From Bacteroidota bacterium (GTDB lineage Bacteria > Bacteroidota > Bacteroidia > Bacteroidales > VadinHA17), in contig JADKBL010000057.1 in assembly GCA_016718875.1 (NCBI GenBank), forward strand, positions 1 through 41,545: a stretch of DNA of 41,545 nt, read 5' to 3'. This document shows positions 7,667 to 17,232 of this stretch, one piece after another. The notes under the pieces are model-generated. The model worked only from the letters and a program-made list of their open reading frames with translations. It had not been told where the DNA came from and ran no database searches. A program made the translations under genes and the position numbers. Within the stretch, counting starts at the first letter, position 1. Every line of letters starts with the position of its first letter.

Positions 7667-8194
7667 ATGAAACGGCTCATTCTGTTATTCTGGCTGGTGT
7701 CTTTAACATTCAGCCTTGCAAATGGACAACTCTCCGATGGTGGTTCATGGTACAAGACTCCTGATGATCTTATTAAGGATATTTATGTTTTAGTCTCTGC
7801 AAAAAAGGGCGGGGATGTTAACTGGCAAAAGGTAAGATCATTGTTCAATGATGAAGCCGTGGTTATCCTGCGGACTTCACGGGAGAAATCGACACAGTTC
7901 ACAGCTGACGGGTTTATTCAGGATTTTAAGGATTTCTATGAGAATGCTGAAGTTAAAGCCAATGGTTTCGGAGAGAAGATACTCAGTATGAAGACAATGG
8001 AATATAAGGATATTGCCTTTGTTGCCACGGTATATTCTGCTGCCATAACGGGAAGCCAGCGTCCTCCTTCACGGGGAGTTGATCTGTGGCTGCTGGGTAA
8101 AAAGGACGGACTCTGGAAGATAACATCCATTGTAAATGAAGTAATTCCTGCAGGACAGGAACTTTCCTCGGATTTCCCGGAAAAGGAACTTTAA
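7667..8194 (+). CDS. Secreted SnoaL/NTF2-like protein
   Basis: The ATG at 7667 (MKRLILLFWLVSLTFSLANGQ) gives a clean Sec signal peptide, and the mature part of about 155 residues reads as one NTF2-like cone domain: an N-terminal helix (TPDDLIKDIYVLVSA), VRSLFNDEAVVILR, FIQDFKDFYENAEV, VATVYSA, and the C-terminal strand DGLWKITSIVNEV. This pattern is typical of SnoaL/DUF4440-type proteins, which include ligand-binding proteins and isomerases; no catalytic residue can be assigned. It is followed 78 bases later by a secreted SGNH esterase on the same strand, and the two may be co-transcribed. Confidence 0.72.
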   Translation: MKRLILLFWLVSLTFSLANGQLSDGGSWYKTPDDLIKDIYVLVSAKKGGDVNWQKVRSLFNDEAVVILRTSREKSTQFTADGFIQDFKDFYENAEVKANGFGEKILSMKTMEYKDIAFVATVYSAAITGSQRPPSRGVDLWLLGKKDGLWKITSIVNEVIPAGQELSSDFPEKEL

Positions 8195-8272
8195 AACAAA
8201 CCTGTCATGGGTCCGGTTTGCCTTTGCGCCTTTGCGAGTTGCTGCCAATTCATTCTATCAAACACCTTAAAT

Positions 8273-9055
8273 ATGCTACGCCTTAAATCTCTATCCATTC
8301 TTCTTTTACTGGTTATTTTAGTCCAGCCCCTGGTTTGTCAGACAGAAAACCGGAATCTTGATATTGTCTATATCGGAAACAGCATCACACAGGGATCGCA
8401 GCAGGCTAATCTGGCTGAAGAGACTCCTCCCGCTTTTGCAACAAAACATATCCGTACACTTAAAGGTATTGAGTCGGCCAATTTCCTCAACCGCGGAAAG
8501 AGCGGCTATACAACTGTTAATTTTCTTCCTGCGGCCAATGACGAATTATCAAAGGTTATTGAAGCAGTAAAATCGTTTCATACAGCTAATACCCGCCTGC
8601 TGGTCTTCTCAATATCGCTGGGCACCAACGACAGTGCTGAAGAAGGACCTAAAGGTTCTCCAATCTGGCCCGAGGAATATCATACCAACATCAAAGCAAT
8701 AACAGATAAGCTGCTCGCTGAATTTCCCGGCTGCAAAGTGATCTACCAGCAACCTATCTGGTACAGCGAGACTACCTATAACCGGTCGAGATATCTTAAA
8801 GCTGGTCTTGCCCGGCTCCAGACTTACTTCCCCGAACTGAAATCACTTGTAGCAGAGTACTACCAAACAAAACCCGGTCAGGTATTTATGGGCGATACTA
8901 AAGCATTTGATTACTTCAAAGAAAACTATCTGACAGACCTCATCCCGGAGTCAGGGAATGCGGGTACCTTCTATCTCCATCCGAACAGGAAAGGAGCCGA
9001 GGCACTCGGTAAGTTCTGGGGCGAAGGGATATATCAGGTTCTATCTGTGAAGTGA
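8273..9055 (+). CDS. Secreted SGNH/GDSL-type esterase (sialate O-acetylesterase-like)
   Basis: The ATG at 8273 (MLRLKSLSILLLLVIL) starts a signal peptide and gives 260 residues; the upstream in-frame stretch from 8207 is repeat-like DNA. SGNH blocks are present: block I IVYIGNSITQG with nucleophile Ser37, a glycine block around NRGKSGYTT, block III SLGTND with Asn119, and block V FYLHPNRKGAEALG with His236. Such enzymes remove acetyl or other acyl groups from glycans, and sialate or xylan acetyl esters are plausible substrates. It faces the TonB-type gene convergently. Confidence 0.85.
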   Translation: MLRLKSLSILLLLVILVQPLVCQTENRNLDIVYIGNSITQGSQQANLAEETPPAFATKHIRTLKGIESANFLNRGKSGYTTVNFLPAANDELSKVIEAVKSFHTANTRLLVFSISLGTNDSAEEGPKGSPIWPEEYHTNIKAITDKLLAEFPGCKVIYQQPIWYSETTYNRSRYLKAGLARLQTYFPELKSLVAEYYQTKPGQVFMGDTKAFDYFKENYLTDLIPESGNAGTFYLHPNRKGAEALGKFWGEGIYQVLSVK

Positions 9056-9073
9056 TAAAACTGCTACAACTAA

Positions 9074-9097
9074 CGACGCAGGGCGCACGACGCACGG
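9074..9097. repeat. GCACGACGCA repeat (family D)
   Basis: The sequence CGACGCAGGGCGCACGACGC lies between two convergent stop codons (9055 and 9102). The same motif recurs at 20386-20412. Confidence 0.65.
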
Positions 9098-9101
9098 AAG
9101 T

Positions 9102-11471
9102 CTACTGTCCTATCGCCTGGCTCTTACTGTCGCTTTCCACCTGTACCTTGCGGTCGAGTTTCTTTACGTTCTTCCCTTTATTGAATTTATATGTATATGA
9201 GAACTGTATAAAATTCGCAATATCCAATCCCGTGGTACCCTTCGAAGTATAAGCCGGTGTTTCGGTTTCCGTACGCTGGAAATTCACCTCTTTTCTGAAT
9301 GGCAGCAGCCAGAATACACCTATTGTATGACTCTTGAGCTGATACTGTGTTCCGAGTCCATAAATGGGCATGGAATAGGTCTTTGACTGGGCATTTAAAT
9401 TAACCCCGTTATAATTAACATAAAGGAAGGCAGTTGACTTCTTTTTCTTGTCAAGGTTTGCATAGGCATAGCTCGTTATGGCATATGAGAAATAATCCCT
9501 TGACGGTATTGTGAATGCCTGATCAGTAAACCCGTCAAAGTGCCCCTTGAAGATCCTTGCATTGATATTGACATACCAAAGCATTGCATTCACACCTCCT
9601 CCCAACTCATAACCACTGAGCAGGTTATATGGTTTGGTGAGAGTGGTTATGGCCCCATCAACAGGTGATTGTACAATACTGAAGCGGTTACTGACCTTGT
9701 CAGAGAAGAACTCATTATATACATAGGGAGAGAAATAATTGCTGCCAAAGTTCCAGGTATATGTCAGCTGAATCCTGTCGCGGTAATCGGGACGAAGATT
9801 CGGGTTACCCTGTGAAATAGCATAGCTCTGTCCTATCCTCCAGTAAGGATTCATTTCATATATCCCCGGACGGTTGATTCTCCTGTTATAAGTAAATTTA
9901 ATGTTATGCGAGGGCGAGAATTTATACTGCAGGTTCGCTGATGGGAGGAAGCAGGTATAGTCGGGTTTGGTTACCGAATCGGCAACTATATGGCTGTTCT
10001 CCACCCTGAGCATAGTCTGGAATCCAATTTTCTTATGGTTGATGGTAATCCCTCCGTACGCTGAATTTCTGAACTCGGCATATTCAAAAAGGTTACTCTC
10101 CTCCCGGTTATCAATATTGAAATCATATCCCATCTGCTGATAATAAAACTGGTATCCTGTTTCAAGCTTGGCATACATTCCGAGCGGATAAACATAATCG
10201 ATTTTGGACATGAAATAATTTCTGTTGTTCAGATTCTCCTCAAGCCTGGAATAGGTACTCAGTATCACATCGCTGTTATACGGATACCTGGTGTTTGTGA
10301 AATTACTATTCTCACCTGAACTGAACATATAGTAGTTTGCTTCAGCGGTAAGTTCCTGCACCTGTTTGTCGAATGTCTTCTTATAGAAAAGTGAAAATGC
10401 AGTCTCATTGCTGCCTGACTTTTGGTCCATCATTGATGTGATTGTGTTCAGAGGACTTGTGCCTTTATAAAGTGTTGTATTAGTTGGCATATCAACAGTC
10501 TGATTCGTAGGCTTGTACCTTACATTGAAACTGATATTGTTCTTTTCATTCATGTAATAATCAAATCCGCTGTTTACTGAGGTCTGAGTAACTTTAAAGT
10601 CACCGATACCCGACATTTTTGTAAGTGAATCGATTGCTGTAAAACGGTTGTCAAGAGTAGATTTTATGTCGAGCATCTGGATGAAAGAGAAGGCTGTTGT
10701 ATAAAAGGTTACCTTGCCGGCAGAATAATCGAGACTGCCCGACAAAGAGCTGGTGAGCCTGTTGAATGGCTTGATGCTCCCTGAAATATTACCACCCATG
10801 CCATACCTGGCTTCTTTCTTAAGAATAATATTAATTACACCATCAATATTACCTTCATACTTCCCTGAAGGATTATTTATTACTTCAATGCTCTGTATAT
10901 CAGATGGCAGCAGTCTGGCAAGAAACTCCCTGTCACGCTGTCTTCCATCAACCTGTATGATGAAATTACTGCTGCCATTAAGAGTTATGTTATTCTGGAA
11001 ATCAACATTAACCTGAGGAATCTTCTTAAGAATGTCATAGCCGGTGCCTGCTGTTTTCGCAATCACTTCCGGAATAGCATAGGAGGTACGGTCAACCATC
11101 TCCTTCCCTTTCAGTCGTTCTCCAACAACAGTCACTTCATTCAGGGCTGTTGCAATTTCTGAAAGGAATATTGTATCGAGTGCTACATCATTCTTACCAT
11201 CACTCATTGTAACTGCTTTGCCCGAATTTCTGTATCCGACAAAGCTGGCACGTAAGAAATAATTCCCAGGCTTTACCTTATCGAGCTTAAAGGCTCCGTC
11301 GGACAGGGTAATGTTTCCGGTGACCATTGAGGAATCAGGAAGCTGGAGCAGCGCCACAGAGGCAAATGGGACCGGCAATCTGTCCTTTTCATAACAAACT
11401 ATCCCGCTTATATTCTGGGCCTGTGATACCGCCGGGATCAGCAGCATCAGTAAACCGATAATTCTTTTCAT
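9102..11471 (-). CDS. Outer-membrane beta-barrel protein, TonB-receptor-like (OMP_b-brl_3 type)
   Basis: The 789-residue protein begins with a signal peptide (MKRIIGLLMLLIPAVSQAQ), then a carboxypeptidase-regulatory-like beta-sandwich (about 20-105: GIVCYEKDRLPVPFASVALL), a plug-like domain (about 120-215: ATALNEVTVVGERLKG, LPSDIQSIEVINNPSGKYEG, GVINIILKK) and a long C-terminal beta-barrel rich in alternating aromatic strands. No classical TonB box can be proven, and the C-terminus does not end in an aromatic residue as porins often do. Such proteins import oligomers or are signalling-type outer-membrane proteins. It is not paired with a SusD-like gene. It lies 18 bases downstream of the DUF6263-like gene on the same strand, so co-transcription is likely. 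Confidence 0.85.
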   Translation of the reverse strand: MKRIIGLLMLLIPAVSQAQNISGIVCYEKDRLPVPFASVALLQLPDSSMVTGNITLSDGAFKLDKVKPGNYFLRASFVGYRNSGKAVTMSDGKNDVALDTIFLSEIATALNEVTVVGERLKGKEMVDRTSYAIPEVIAKTAGTGYDILKKIPQVNVDFQNNITLNGSSNFIIQVDGRQRDREFLARLLPSDIQSIEVINNPSGKYEGNIDGVINIILKKEARYGMGGNISGSIKPFNRLTSSLSGSLDYSAGKVTFYTTAFSFIQMLDIKSTLDNRFTAIDSLTKMSGIGDFKVTQTSVNSGFDYYMNEKNNISFNVRYKPTNQTVDMPTNTTLYKGTSPLNTITSMMDQKSGSNETAFSLFYKKTFDKQVQELTAEANYYMFSSGENSNFTNTRYPYNSDVILSTYSRLEENLNNRNYFMSKIDYVYPLGMYAKLETGYQFYYQQMGYDFNIDNREESNLFEYAEFRNSAYGGITINHKKIGFQTMLRVENSHIVADSVTKPDYTCFLPSANLQYKFSPSHNIKFTYNRRINRPGIYEMNPYWRIGQSYAISQGNPNLRPDYRDRIQLTYTWNFGSNYFSPYVYNEFFSDKVSNRFSIVQSPVDGAITTLTKPYNLLSGYELGGGVNAMLWYVNINARIFKGHFDGFTDQAFTIPSRDYFSYAITSYAYANLDKKKKSTAFLYVNYNGVNLNAQSKTYSMPIYGLGTQYQLKSHTIGVFWLLPFRKEVNFQRTETETPAYTSKGTTGLDIANFIQFSYTYKFNKGKNVKKLDRKVQVESDSKSQAIGQ

Positions 11472-11488
11472 TTCTGCTAAATTTCAAA

Positions 11489-12436
11489 TCAGCGGACTGA
11501 GAATACTTTTGATTCACCGTTTATATCCATGGGTATCTGCATATTGAATCCGGGGCCGCTTACTCCCAGGTCACCAGTAATATGGGTTTTGGCTTCATTT
11601 GTAACGGGAAGGCCAGTAATAATATCTGTTACCATAACTGACTTGCTCATTCCCTGTAAATTATCATAAGTAACTGTTGCACCAGCCGATTCGATAGGTT
11701 TTGCATTGGCTGCAGCGCCAATTTTTGATTCAACAGATATAATTGCTGTACTCCCTTTTATTTCATCAAGCTGGCAGGTAGTTTTTATATCCAGGAACAT
11801 CCCTCCCGAATTTACCTGCTGGATCATCTCCCATTTTTCACCCTTTGAAACCTCTTTTGCAGGAAGTGACCATGTGAACATCTCTATCATTCTCTTCAGA
11901 TTATCATTGTCAATGCTGCCTGCCACCTGTTTCTTAACCGCATCACCCATTGGTCCGGTAAGTGTTATTAAACTTGTGTCTTTCAGTATCATGTCCTGAA
12001 GCATTTTCAGATTCACAATCTCGAGAGGCTTTCCCGAATAATCGAGTTTAACATAAACAGGATTCCTGCTGAGCCTGTTCATTATACATGACATAATATC
12101 ACCGGCTTCTGATGATTTCATATCACCCTCAAGAGTAGAATTTATTGAGGTAGTTTTCCCCATTGAATTTGTATTTGTTATCAGAGTGTCAAAATGAACT
12201 TCAGTAACCAAAAAATCCTTTGTCATATCAAGCATTTTCAGGGAAACGGAATAGCTGATATTAGTAAGGATGTTCTGCTGAATACCATTGACTGTCTGGC
12301 TGACTGTCTGTTCAGAAGTTGATTTGAAACGATACACTTTGTTCTTTTCGGGGTTTAGCTTTAGTACGGCACTGTTCTGTGCAATAACTGAAAATCCTAA
12401 GAGAATAGAGAAAACTGAAAGCAATGTCTTTTTCAT
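11489..12436 (-). CDS. Secreted DUF6263-like protein
   Basis: The ATG at 12436 (MKKTLLSVFSILLGFSVIAQ) starts a clear signal peptide and gives 315 residues; a 45-residue extension to 12571 has no signal character. The mature protein is a beta-rich domain with KLNPEKNKVYRFKSTSEQTV, VHFDTLITNTNSMG, KLDYSGKPLEI, a segment on keeping or raising a polynomial-like threshold (SLPAKEVSKGEKWEM), and the C-terminal ITGDLGVSGPGFNMQIPMDI. I associate this pattern with DUF6263, which has no known activity. It is probably periplasmic and is followed closely by the outer-membrane barrel gene, so it may be a partner of that protein. Confidence 0.68.
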   Translation of the reverse strand: MKKTLLSVFSILLGFSVIAQNSAVLKLNPEKNKVYRFKSTSEQTVSQTVNGIQQNILTNISYSVSLKMLDMTKDFLVTEVHFDTLITNTNSMGKTTSINSTLEGDMKSSEAGDIMSCIMNRLSRNPVYVKLDYSGKPLEIVNLKMLQDMILKDTSLITLTGPMGDAVKKQVAGSIDNDNLKRMIEMFTWSLPAKEVSKGEKWEMIQQVNSGGMFLDIKTTCQLDEIKGSTAIISVESKIGAAANAKPIESAGATVTYDNLQGMSKSVMVTDIITGLPVTNEAKTHITGDLGVSGPGFNMQIPMDINGESKVFSVR

Positions 12437-12671
12437 TTTATAGATTTTAAGAATTGAAGCAAAATTATCAGCACATCGGGAGATGATATACAGAAAATCG
12501 ACGAATGACAGTTTTTTACCGGTATCCGATCTTAAAGTGAGTACTGATTGTATTTGTGGTATACCGGACATGTCGTTTTATTAATTCCGGTATATAGACT
12601 CCAAAAAGAGCTCTGTGTTGCACTTTACCTGTATAAAAGTATTCCAGCGGCTCTACTTTATAGTAATTTGA

Positions 12672-12751
12672 CCGCCGGATGATATAAGTAAGAACTAAAA
12701 TAACGGATTTTTCTCCCCTTCAGGGGAGATGTCGCGCAGCGACAGAGGGGC
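12672..12751. repeat. Hairpin repeat element, copy 2
   Basis: The core matches 221-299 almost base for base: the same CCGCCGGATGATAT start, CTCCCCTTCAGGGGAG and GTCGCGCAGCGAC hairpins, ending GACAGAGGGGC. Its outer arms differ from copy 1 (GTAATTTG against CAATTAC, imperfect). It lies in the spacer between the DUF6263-like gene and the tag gene, downstream of the tag stop codon. Confidence 0.85.
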
Positions 12752-12809
12752 AATTACAACCGAATTACAATCAAATTCCCGCCCCGAAAAAGTGTAATTA
12801 CCGAATCTA

Positions 12810-13358
12810 TCACCTCATCCACATAGGTTTGTGGTCAGCTATTTTTTTGTAGACCTTACAGGTTTTGTCATGTGTTCCCGGAAGATAGCCAATGCTCATC
12901 ATGAATTCGTTCACTATCTCGCCTCCTGTAAATGTGAAGGTTTTTTTGAATAGTTTCACCCACTCAGCAAGTGTAAGCGGGTGATGATGTTCAAGCCATT
13001 TCTCAAATGATCCATATTCTTTCTGAAGGGTAAGGATAACTTTCGCATTTTCGATAGCGGCATTTATTTTCAGCCTGTTGCGGATAATACCGGCATCATT
13101 TAAAAGTCTCTCCCTGTCCTTATCCTTATAAGCAGCTACCTTTTTAATATCAAAATTGCTGAAAGCCTTACGGAATGCAGGTTCTTTTTTCAGAATGATC
13201 TCCCAGTTGAGTCCGGCCTGGTTTATTTCAAGGATCAGCCTTCCAAAGAGTTCATTATCGTCATGGATTGGAAAACCATAATGGTTGTCATGGTAATTCT
13301 TATGGAGATCCTTCTTTGGTCCGGAAGGCATTTTTTCAAGAAATTCGCAGTATGTCAT
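12810..13358 (-). CDS. tag: DNA-3-methyladenine glycosylase I
   Basis: The 182-residue protein matches the Tag family, which removes 3-methyladenine from alkylated DNA to start base-excision repair in the cytoplasm. The zinc-site residues of the E. coli enzyme have counterparts: Cys4 (MTYCEF), His23 (YHDNHYG), His163 and Cys167 (GTHDKTCKVY). The binding-pocket residues are also present as Glu44 and Trp52 in LEINQAGLNWEIILKK, followed by DAGIIRNRLKI. Length is close to the usual 180-190 residues. The start ATG at 13358 places Cys4 correctly. The gene stands alone between spacers. Confidence 0.92.
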   Translation of the reverse strand: MTYCEFLEKMPSGPKKDLHKNYHDNHYGFPIHDDNELFGRLILEINQAGLNWEIILKKEPAFRKAFSNFDIKKVAAYKDKDRERLLNDAGIIRNRLKINAAIENAKVILTLQKEYGSFEKWLEHHHPLTLAEWVKLFKKTFTFTGGEIVNEFMMSIGYLPGTHDKTCKVYKKIADHKPMWMR

Positions 13359-13464
13359 CTGTCCTGTATTTTGTGATTATAAAAATATGGAAAAATGATA
13401 AAGAATATGCACAAAGAGACAAGGTGGTTTTTGCAGTTAAAGTGCTACTCAATACTTAAACCTC

Positions 13465-13917
13465 TCAGGACTTCTCCAGAATTCCCTTAAGATTCCCCAG
13501 ACCTTTCTCAAGATCTTTACCTAGCATACGCTTGAATATCGGAGCAAAAAGTGAAAAAGGAAATTTTGACGGACTATCAAATATCCATGTTACTTCCGTT
13601 TCGCCGCTATCATTGGAGTAGCACAGAAAAGTAACCTTGCCAATGTTTTTCATGGGCCTGAAGAACCTGATCTCATATCCTATTTTTTTGCCTTCCTCAA
13701 TGGATGTTATCTCCTGCTCTCCTGCGCCAACATTTTTATTAGTGCTGTCCCAGCTGTAAACAAATCCAATAGTACCATCATTGCCCTTATACTTTTTAGT
13801 CATTGACGGGTCTGTCATATTCCAGACACTGAAATAGTCCTGGTTCTTAGTCTGCTTGAGGTAGGCAAAGACTTCAGGGAGAGGTCTTGCAATCAGAGTT
13901 GATTTTTCGATTTTCAT
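13465..13917 (-). CDS. SRPBCC-family (polyketide cyclase/START-like) protein
   Basis: The 150-residue cytoplasmic protein has the helix-grip pattern: beta1 MKIEKSTLIARPLPEVFAYL, an intervening WNMTDPSMTKKYKG, the strand pair EQEITSIEEGKKIGYEIRFF, then VTFLCYS and EVTWIFDSPSKFP, and a long C-terminal helix after FAPIFKRMLG. This is the SRPBCC/polyketide cyclase 2 type seen in lipid- or small-ligand-binding proteins. The ligand is unknown. No operon partner is evident: the methyltransferase lies about 100 bases upstream on the same strand and the tag gene downstream. Confidence 0.78.
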   Translation of the reverse strand: MKIEKSTLIARPLPEVFAYLKQTKNQDYFSVWNMTDPSMTKKYKGNDGTIGFVYSWDSTNKNVGAGEQEITSIEEGKKIGYEIRFFRPMKNIGKVTFLCYSNDSGETEVTWIFDSPSKFPFSLFAPIFKRMLGKDLEKGLGNLKGILEKS

Positions 13918-14015
13918 TATCGGAATTTGTTTATACCAGAGATAAACAAAGAAATGAGCCTAATGGTTCATCAGGATAAATAGAAAAACATTATTGCTGG
14001 ATTCTTCTCAAAAAA

Positions 14016-14580
14016 TCAAATACCAGTACTCTTAGCGCCCAGAAGAAGACTTCTGCTGAATGCAACATCCGGTGTGGCAATTACCTGTAAACCTGCTGCT
14101 TCAAGTTTGGCAATCATTTCATTGAATGATCTTTTTGTCACATGAATTTTAGGTTCAACAATAAGGATATTTCCGCCCGGATTAAGCAAAGACTTCAGCT
14201 CCTCAAAGAACTTCTGCTGATCAGGAACTTCATGTACCATCCAGAAGGTTAGAATAAAATCTACCTTTTTCACAATGCCTGTACGTTCCGATTGGCATTT
14301 GTGGGGCTCTACTCTCTTTTCCAGTCCAAAACTGCTTACCTTTCCGGAACATCTTATCGAGCATCTCCTGCTGCAGGTCAGCTGCAATTACCCTACCCCC
14401 ATCTCCTACAAGCCGGGCAAGATCAACTGTAAAAAATCCGGGTCCGCATCCCATATCGAGGGCAGTCATTCCTTCCTTTAGAAAGGGGCTGAGTATCTTT
14501 TCAGGTTTATGCATCATGCGTCTCAGAAAGTTATCGAGACTTCCGGCATATGTCGCAGGACAAACATAAGGTGTTGACAT
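14016..14580 (-). pseudogene. Class I SAM methyltransferase, frame-disrupted
   Basis: Two overlapping reading frames together make one complete methyltransferase. The first frame (ATG at 14580) holds PEKILSPFLKEGMTALDMGCGPGFFTVDLA with the SAM-binding DMGCGPG motif, VIAADLQQEML, and runs to DKMFRKGKQF. The second resumes as GLEKRVEPHKCQ, VDFILTFWMVHEVPDQQKFF, LLNPGGNILIVEPK and ends at 14016. Removing one T from the TTTT run (plus-strand AAAA at 14327-14330) joins them as GKQF-GLEKRV. Intact relatives are small SAM-dependent methyltransferases of unknown substrate. The single homopolymer indel could be a real mutation or a sequencing error. Confidence 0.8.
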
Positions 14581-14650
14581 GGTTTAATCGTTTGCAAACA
14601 AATATAATAAAATTTGTCTTGCAGTCTTGCGGTCTTGCAGTCCCCGTTTC

Positions 14651-14689
14651 ACCATTGAGCCGTTGGGCCATTGAGCCATTGCGCCATTA
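14651..14689. repeat. Nonamer repeat (family B): ATTGAGCC units
   Basis: Units CCATTGAGCC, GTTGGGCC, ATTGAGCC and ATTGCGCC run in tandem in the divergent spacer between the methyltransferase and rhodanese genes. Confidence 0.7.
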
Positions 14690-14758
14690 AATAAACTAAA
14701 TATTCAACCAATTGTATATATTGATATATTTGATCTGATAAACCAAAATATTTGCAAA

Positions 14759-15666
14759 ATGAATCGTCTGATCGCAATTTGTATGAAAATCACTCTGATA
14801 AGTATTTCTATTCTAATACTTAAGACTAATGCAGGGACTTCACAATCAAAAGAACCTGTAAGGGTTACTCCGGTTGTTTCTGCAGAATGGCTTAAAGAGA
14901 ATATTTCAAAGCCGGATGTGATAATACTGCATGTAACTTCAGCCAGGCTTGATTATGACAACGGCCATATTCCCGGTGCACGTTTTCTATGGCCCGGAAA
15001 CATCATAATATCAACCGAAAATGAATCAATAATACCTGCACCTTCTGCCAGTGTGACAAAAAAACTAAGAGAACTGGGCGTGAATAATGATTCACATATA
15101 ATCCTTTGCGGGATCTATGGAAATCTGCTTCAGGTCTGCAGGGTCTTAGTCAATCTCGAACAATATGGTCTCAGAGGGAAGGTCTCAATACTTAACGGGG
15201 GGTTTGAAGCATGGGTAAAATCAGGATATGAGTCCTCAAAAACGACTCCTTCCGTAGTAAAAGGTAAATTCAAAAACACCCCTTATGAAAATCTTGTCGG
15301 AGGAGAGTTTGTTAAAGCAAATCTGAAAAACAGTGCATACACAATTATAGATGCACGTCCTAAAGCTCAGTATGATGGTACAACAGGAACACCACGGGCA
15401 GGGCATATACCGGGGCACAAAACCTGCCCCAGATGGATATGTATGATTCAAAAAGCTATATGTTCAATGATGCTTTACAAATAAAAAATGCTTTTGAGAA
15501 GATCAATATCGCCTCAGGCTCCACACCCCTTTTATATTGCCATACCGGCAACTCAGCCAGTGTATTGTATGTGGCTGCCATTATTGCAGGATATGAACCT
15601 GTGTTATACGACGGTTCAATGGAAGAGTGGGGAAGCCGGTTTGACTGGCCGATTGAGAAGCCGTAA
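14759..15666 (+). pseudogene. Secreted two-domain rhodanese-type sulfurtransferase, frame-disrupted
   Basis: The first frame (ATG at 14759) has a signal peptide and a complete first rhodanese domain: VSAEWLKENI, VTSARLDYDNGHIPGARFLWPG, a non-classical active-site loop LCGIYGNL, and VSILNGGFEAWVKSGYE. It enters the second domain (IIDARPKAQYDG, AGHIPG) and then goes out of frame. The other frame continues as AQNLPQMDMYDSKSYMF, with the active loop YCHTGNSAS (a CxxG-type loop), and LYDGSMEEWG to a stop at 15666. One extra G in the GGGG run at 15412-15415 restores HIPG-AQNLPQ. Such enzymes move sulfane sulfur, for example from thiosulfate. The indel may be real or an error. Confidence 0.82.
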
Positions 15667-15688
15667 GTGGTAAAATTTAATTAGCTCT

Positions 15689-17161
15689 CTACCTGACAAT
15701 GATCTCTCCCATTTTGTAATAGCCATCACCACTGCGCCGGCTATTGTTAAGTGCAAGCATAACAGGTAAATCTTTACCGGTACAGCTATCGAAGAGCCCT
15801 ATTTTAATTTCGTACTTACCGGAAGGAATTGAACTGACAGATTTCAGTTTGTAGTATTCCCCTACAATCCGTCCCGGCATCCATTTCAGATTATCTGATT
15901 CGGCGAGATCAATTATGACAATCTTTCCTCACTCTTTATTTTTTAGCTGCAGTCTCAGATCGTATCGGTGATAAGCCGGGGCCACTCCGTGATTTTCCCA
16001 GGTCATCCTCAGATAATTATGATCCGAATTCTTCCTGATTGTATCAGGAAGAATAGCATATTTTGGGAAATACCAGTACCCGCACTTATTGGCAAGTCTT
16101 TCTGCAAGAGCCTGATTCTCGCTAAGCCATTCCCTTGGCCAGTGATGAAATCCGATTATTGAAGCATGTGTCTCTTCAATTCCCTTTTCAAATCTTCTTC
16201 CTTCATCCCAAAGGTTATACTTTTTAATGCTGTTATAGTGATCGGCTTCAAGGACAACAGGGATCTTCTCCCAGACCATGTCGAAAATCTCCGGACTCCT
16301 GATATTGGAATAACCGAAACCAAGAATCGTATACCAGTATACACATGAGCTGTCGTCCCTGAAACCTATATGATTTTTCATGCAGATATCAAGAATTGCC
16401 ATATCGGCACCATCATCAGCATCCCTCTGCTCCAGATAATCATCACTGATTATGAGTACATTATCCGGATAACATCTCCGGTGCATCTCAATATGTTTTC
16501 TGACAACCTCAACGGGCACATCATGCCAGCCGGAATATGCAGTATGGCCTTCGCCCCATTCCCCGATGCTTCCGATGTCGATATATTCGAGCCATGATTT
16601 ACCTGCATATCTGGCTGCAAAAGCCCTATGAAAATTCTCAAGTTTCTCAAGAAAAACAGGATCGCCATAATCAGGTTCCCAGTTCTTATTCTTTGTTTCA
16701 TCTCTGAAAGAGCCTTTAGCACCTGCCTTCATTACCCATTCAGGAGTTGCAAATACCATGTAATGAGTCTCTTTACAGGTTATTCTGAAAGATATATTAT
16801 AACCTTTTGCGGTCCACCTGTTGATAACAGTATCAATCAGTTCCCAGTTGAATTTTCCCTCCTCAGGCTCAAGATACGACCATGCCAGACGCAGGTAAAT
16901 TGTCCGCAACCCGGGAAAATCCTCCAGGTAATCTCCCGGCTTAAGATGATCCTGGTAACGTGTTATGCCATTATCAAAAAAGTGGAACTCCCATCCTTTG
17001 TGAGGATTACTGCACACAACAGAGCTGTCCCAGTACTTTTCAAGATTAAACAGAGTCCTTGTTTTGTAGGCTCCGCGGCCCTCTTCGTTGCCATCCTTTT
17101 GTGCTGAAAGTATGTTCGGTAGCAATGTAAGTAACAGTAAAAAAAGAAGTTTTGATTTCAT
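15689..17161 (-). pseudogene. Secreted DUF4832/DUF4874-type TIM-barrel protein with an in-frame TGA
   Basis: From the ATG at 17161 (MKSKLLFLLLLTLLPNILSAQ, a signal peptide) the frame runs 410 codons to LQLKNKE and meets TGA at 15929-15931. The same frame then continues without a break for 79 more codons: GKIVIIDLAES, LKWMPGRIVG, SIPSGKYEIKIGLFD, LALNNSRRSGDGYYKMGEI, ending at 15689. The N-terminal part has TIM-barrel-like segments (NPHKGWEFHFFD, YLRLAWSYLEPEEGKFNW, DIGSIGEWGEGH with candidate acid residues). The tail is the beta-sandwich usually found in this family, so the stop truncates a conserved domain. Function is probably glycan-related but unproven. Confidence 0.8.
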
Positions 17162-17232
17162 CGTTTTCAGTTTTAAAGAAGATATCACTGGTCATTTGAT
17201 TTGCCTTAAATAAAATTAGGCATAAAAATGAT

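Noticed and set aside
14016..15666. Programmed frameshifting in the methyltransferase and rhodanese genes
   Set aside because: The sites are short homopolymers (T4, G4) without a slippery heptamer or clear downstream stem, so a mutation or sequence error is simpler.
15929..15931. Genome-wide reassignment of TGA to a sense codon
   Set aside because: Other genes in the window, such as those ending at 936 and 22141, use TGA as a proper stop.
15929..15931. Selenocysteine insertion
   Set aside because: The family position is not a redox Cys, and no fitting stem-loop is visible after the TGA.
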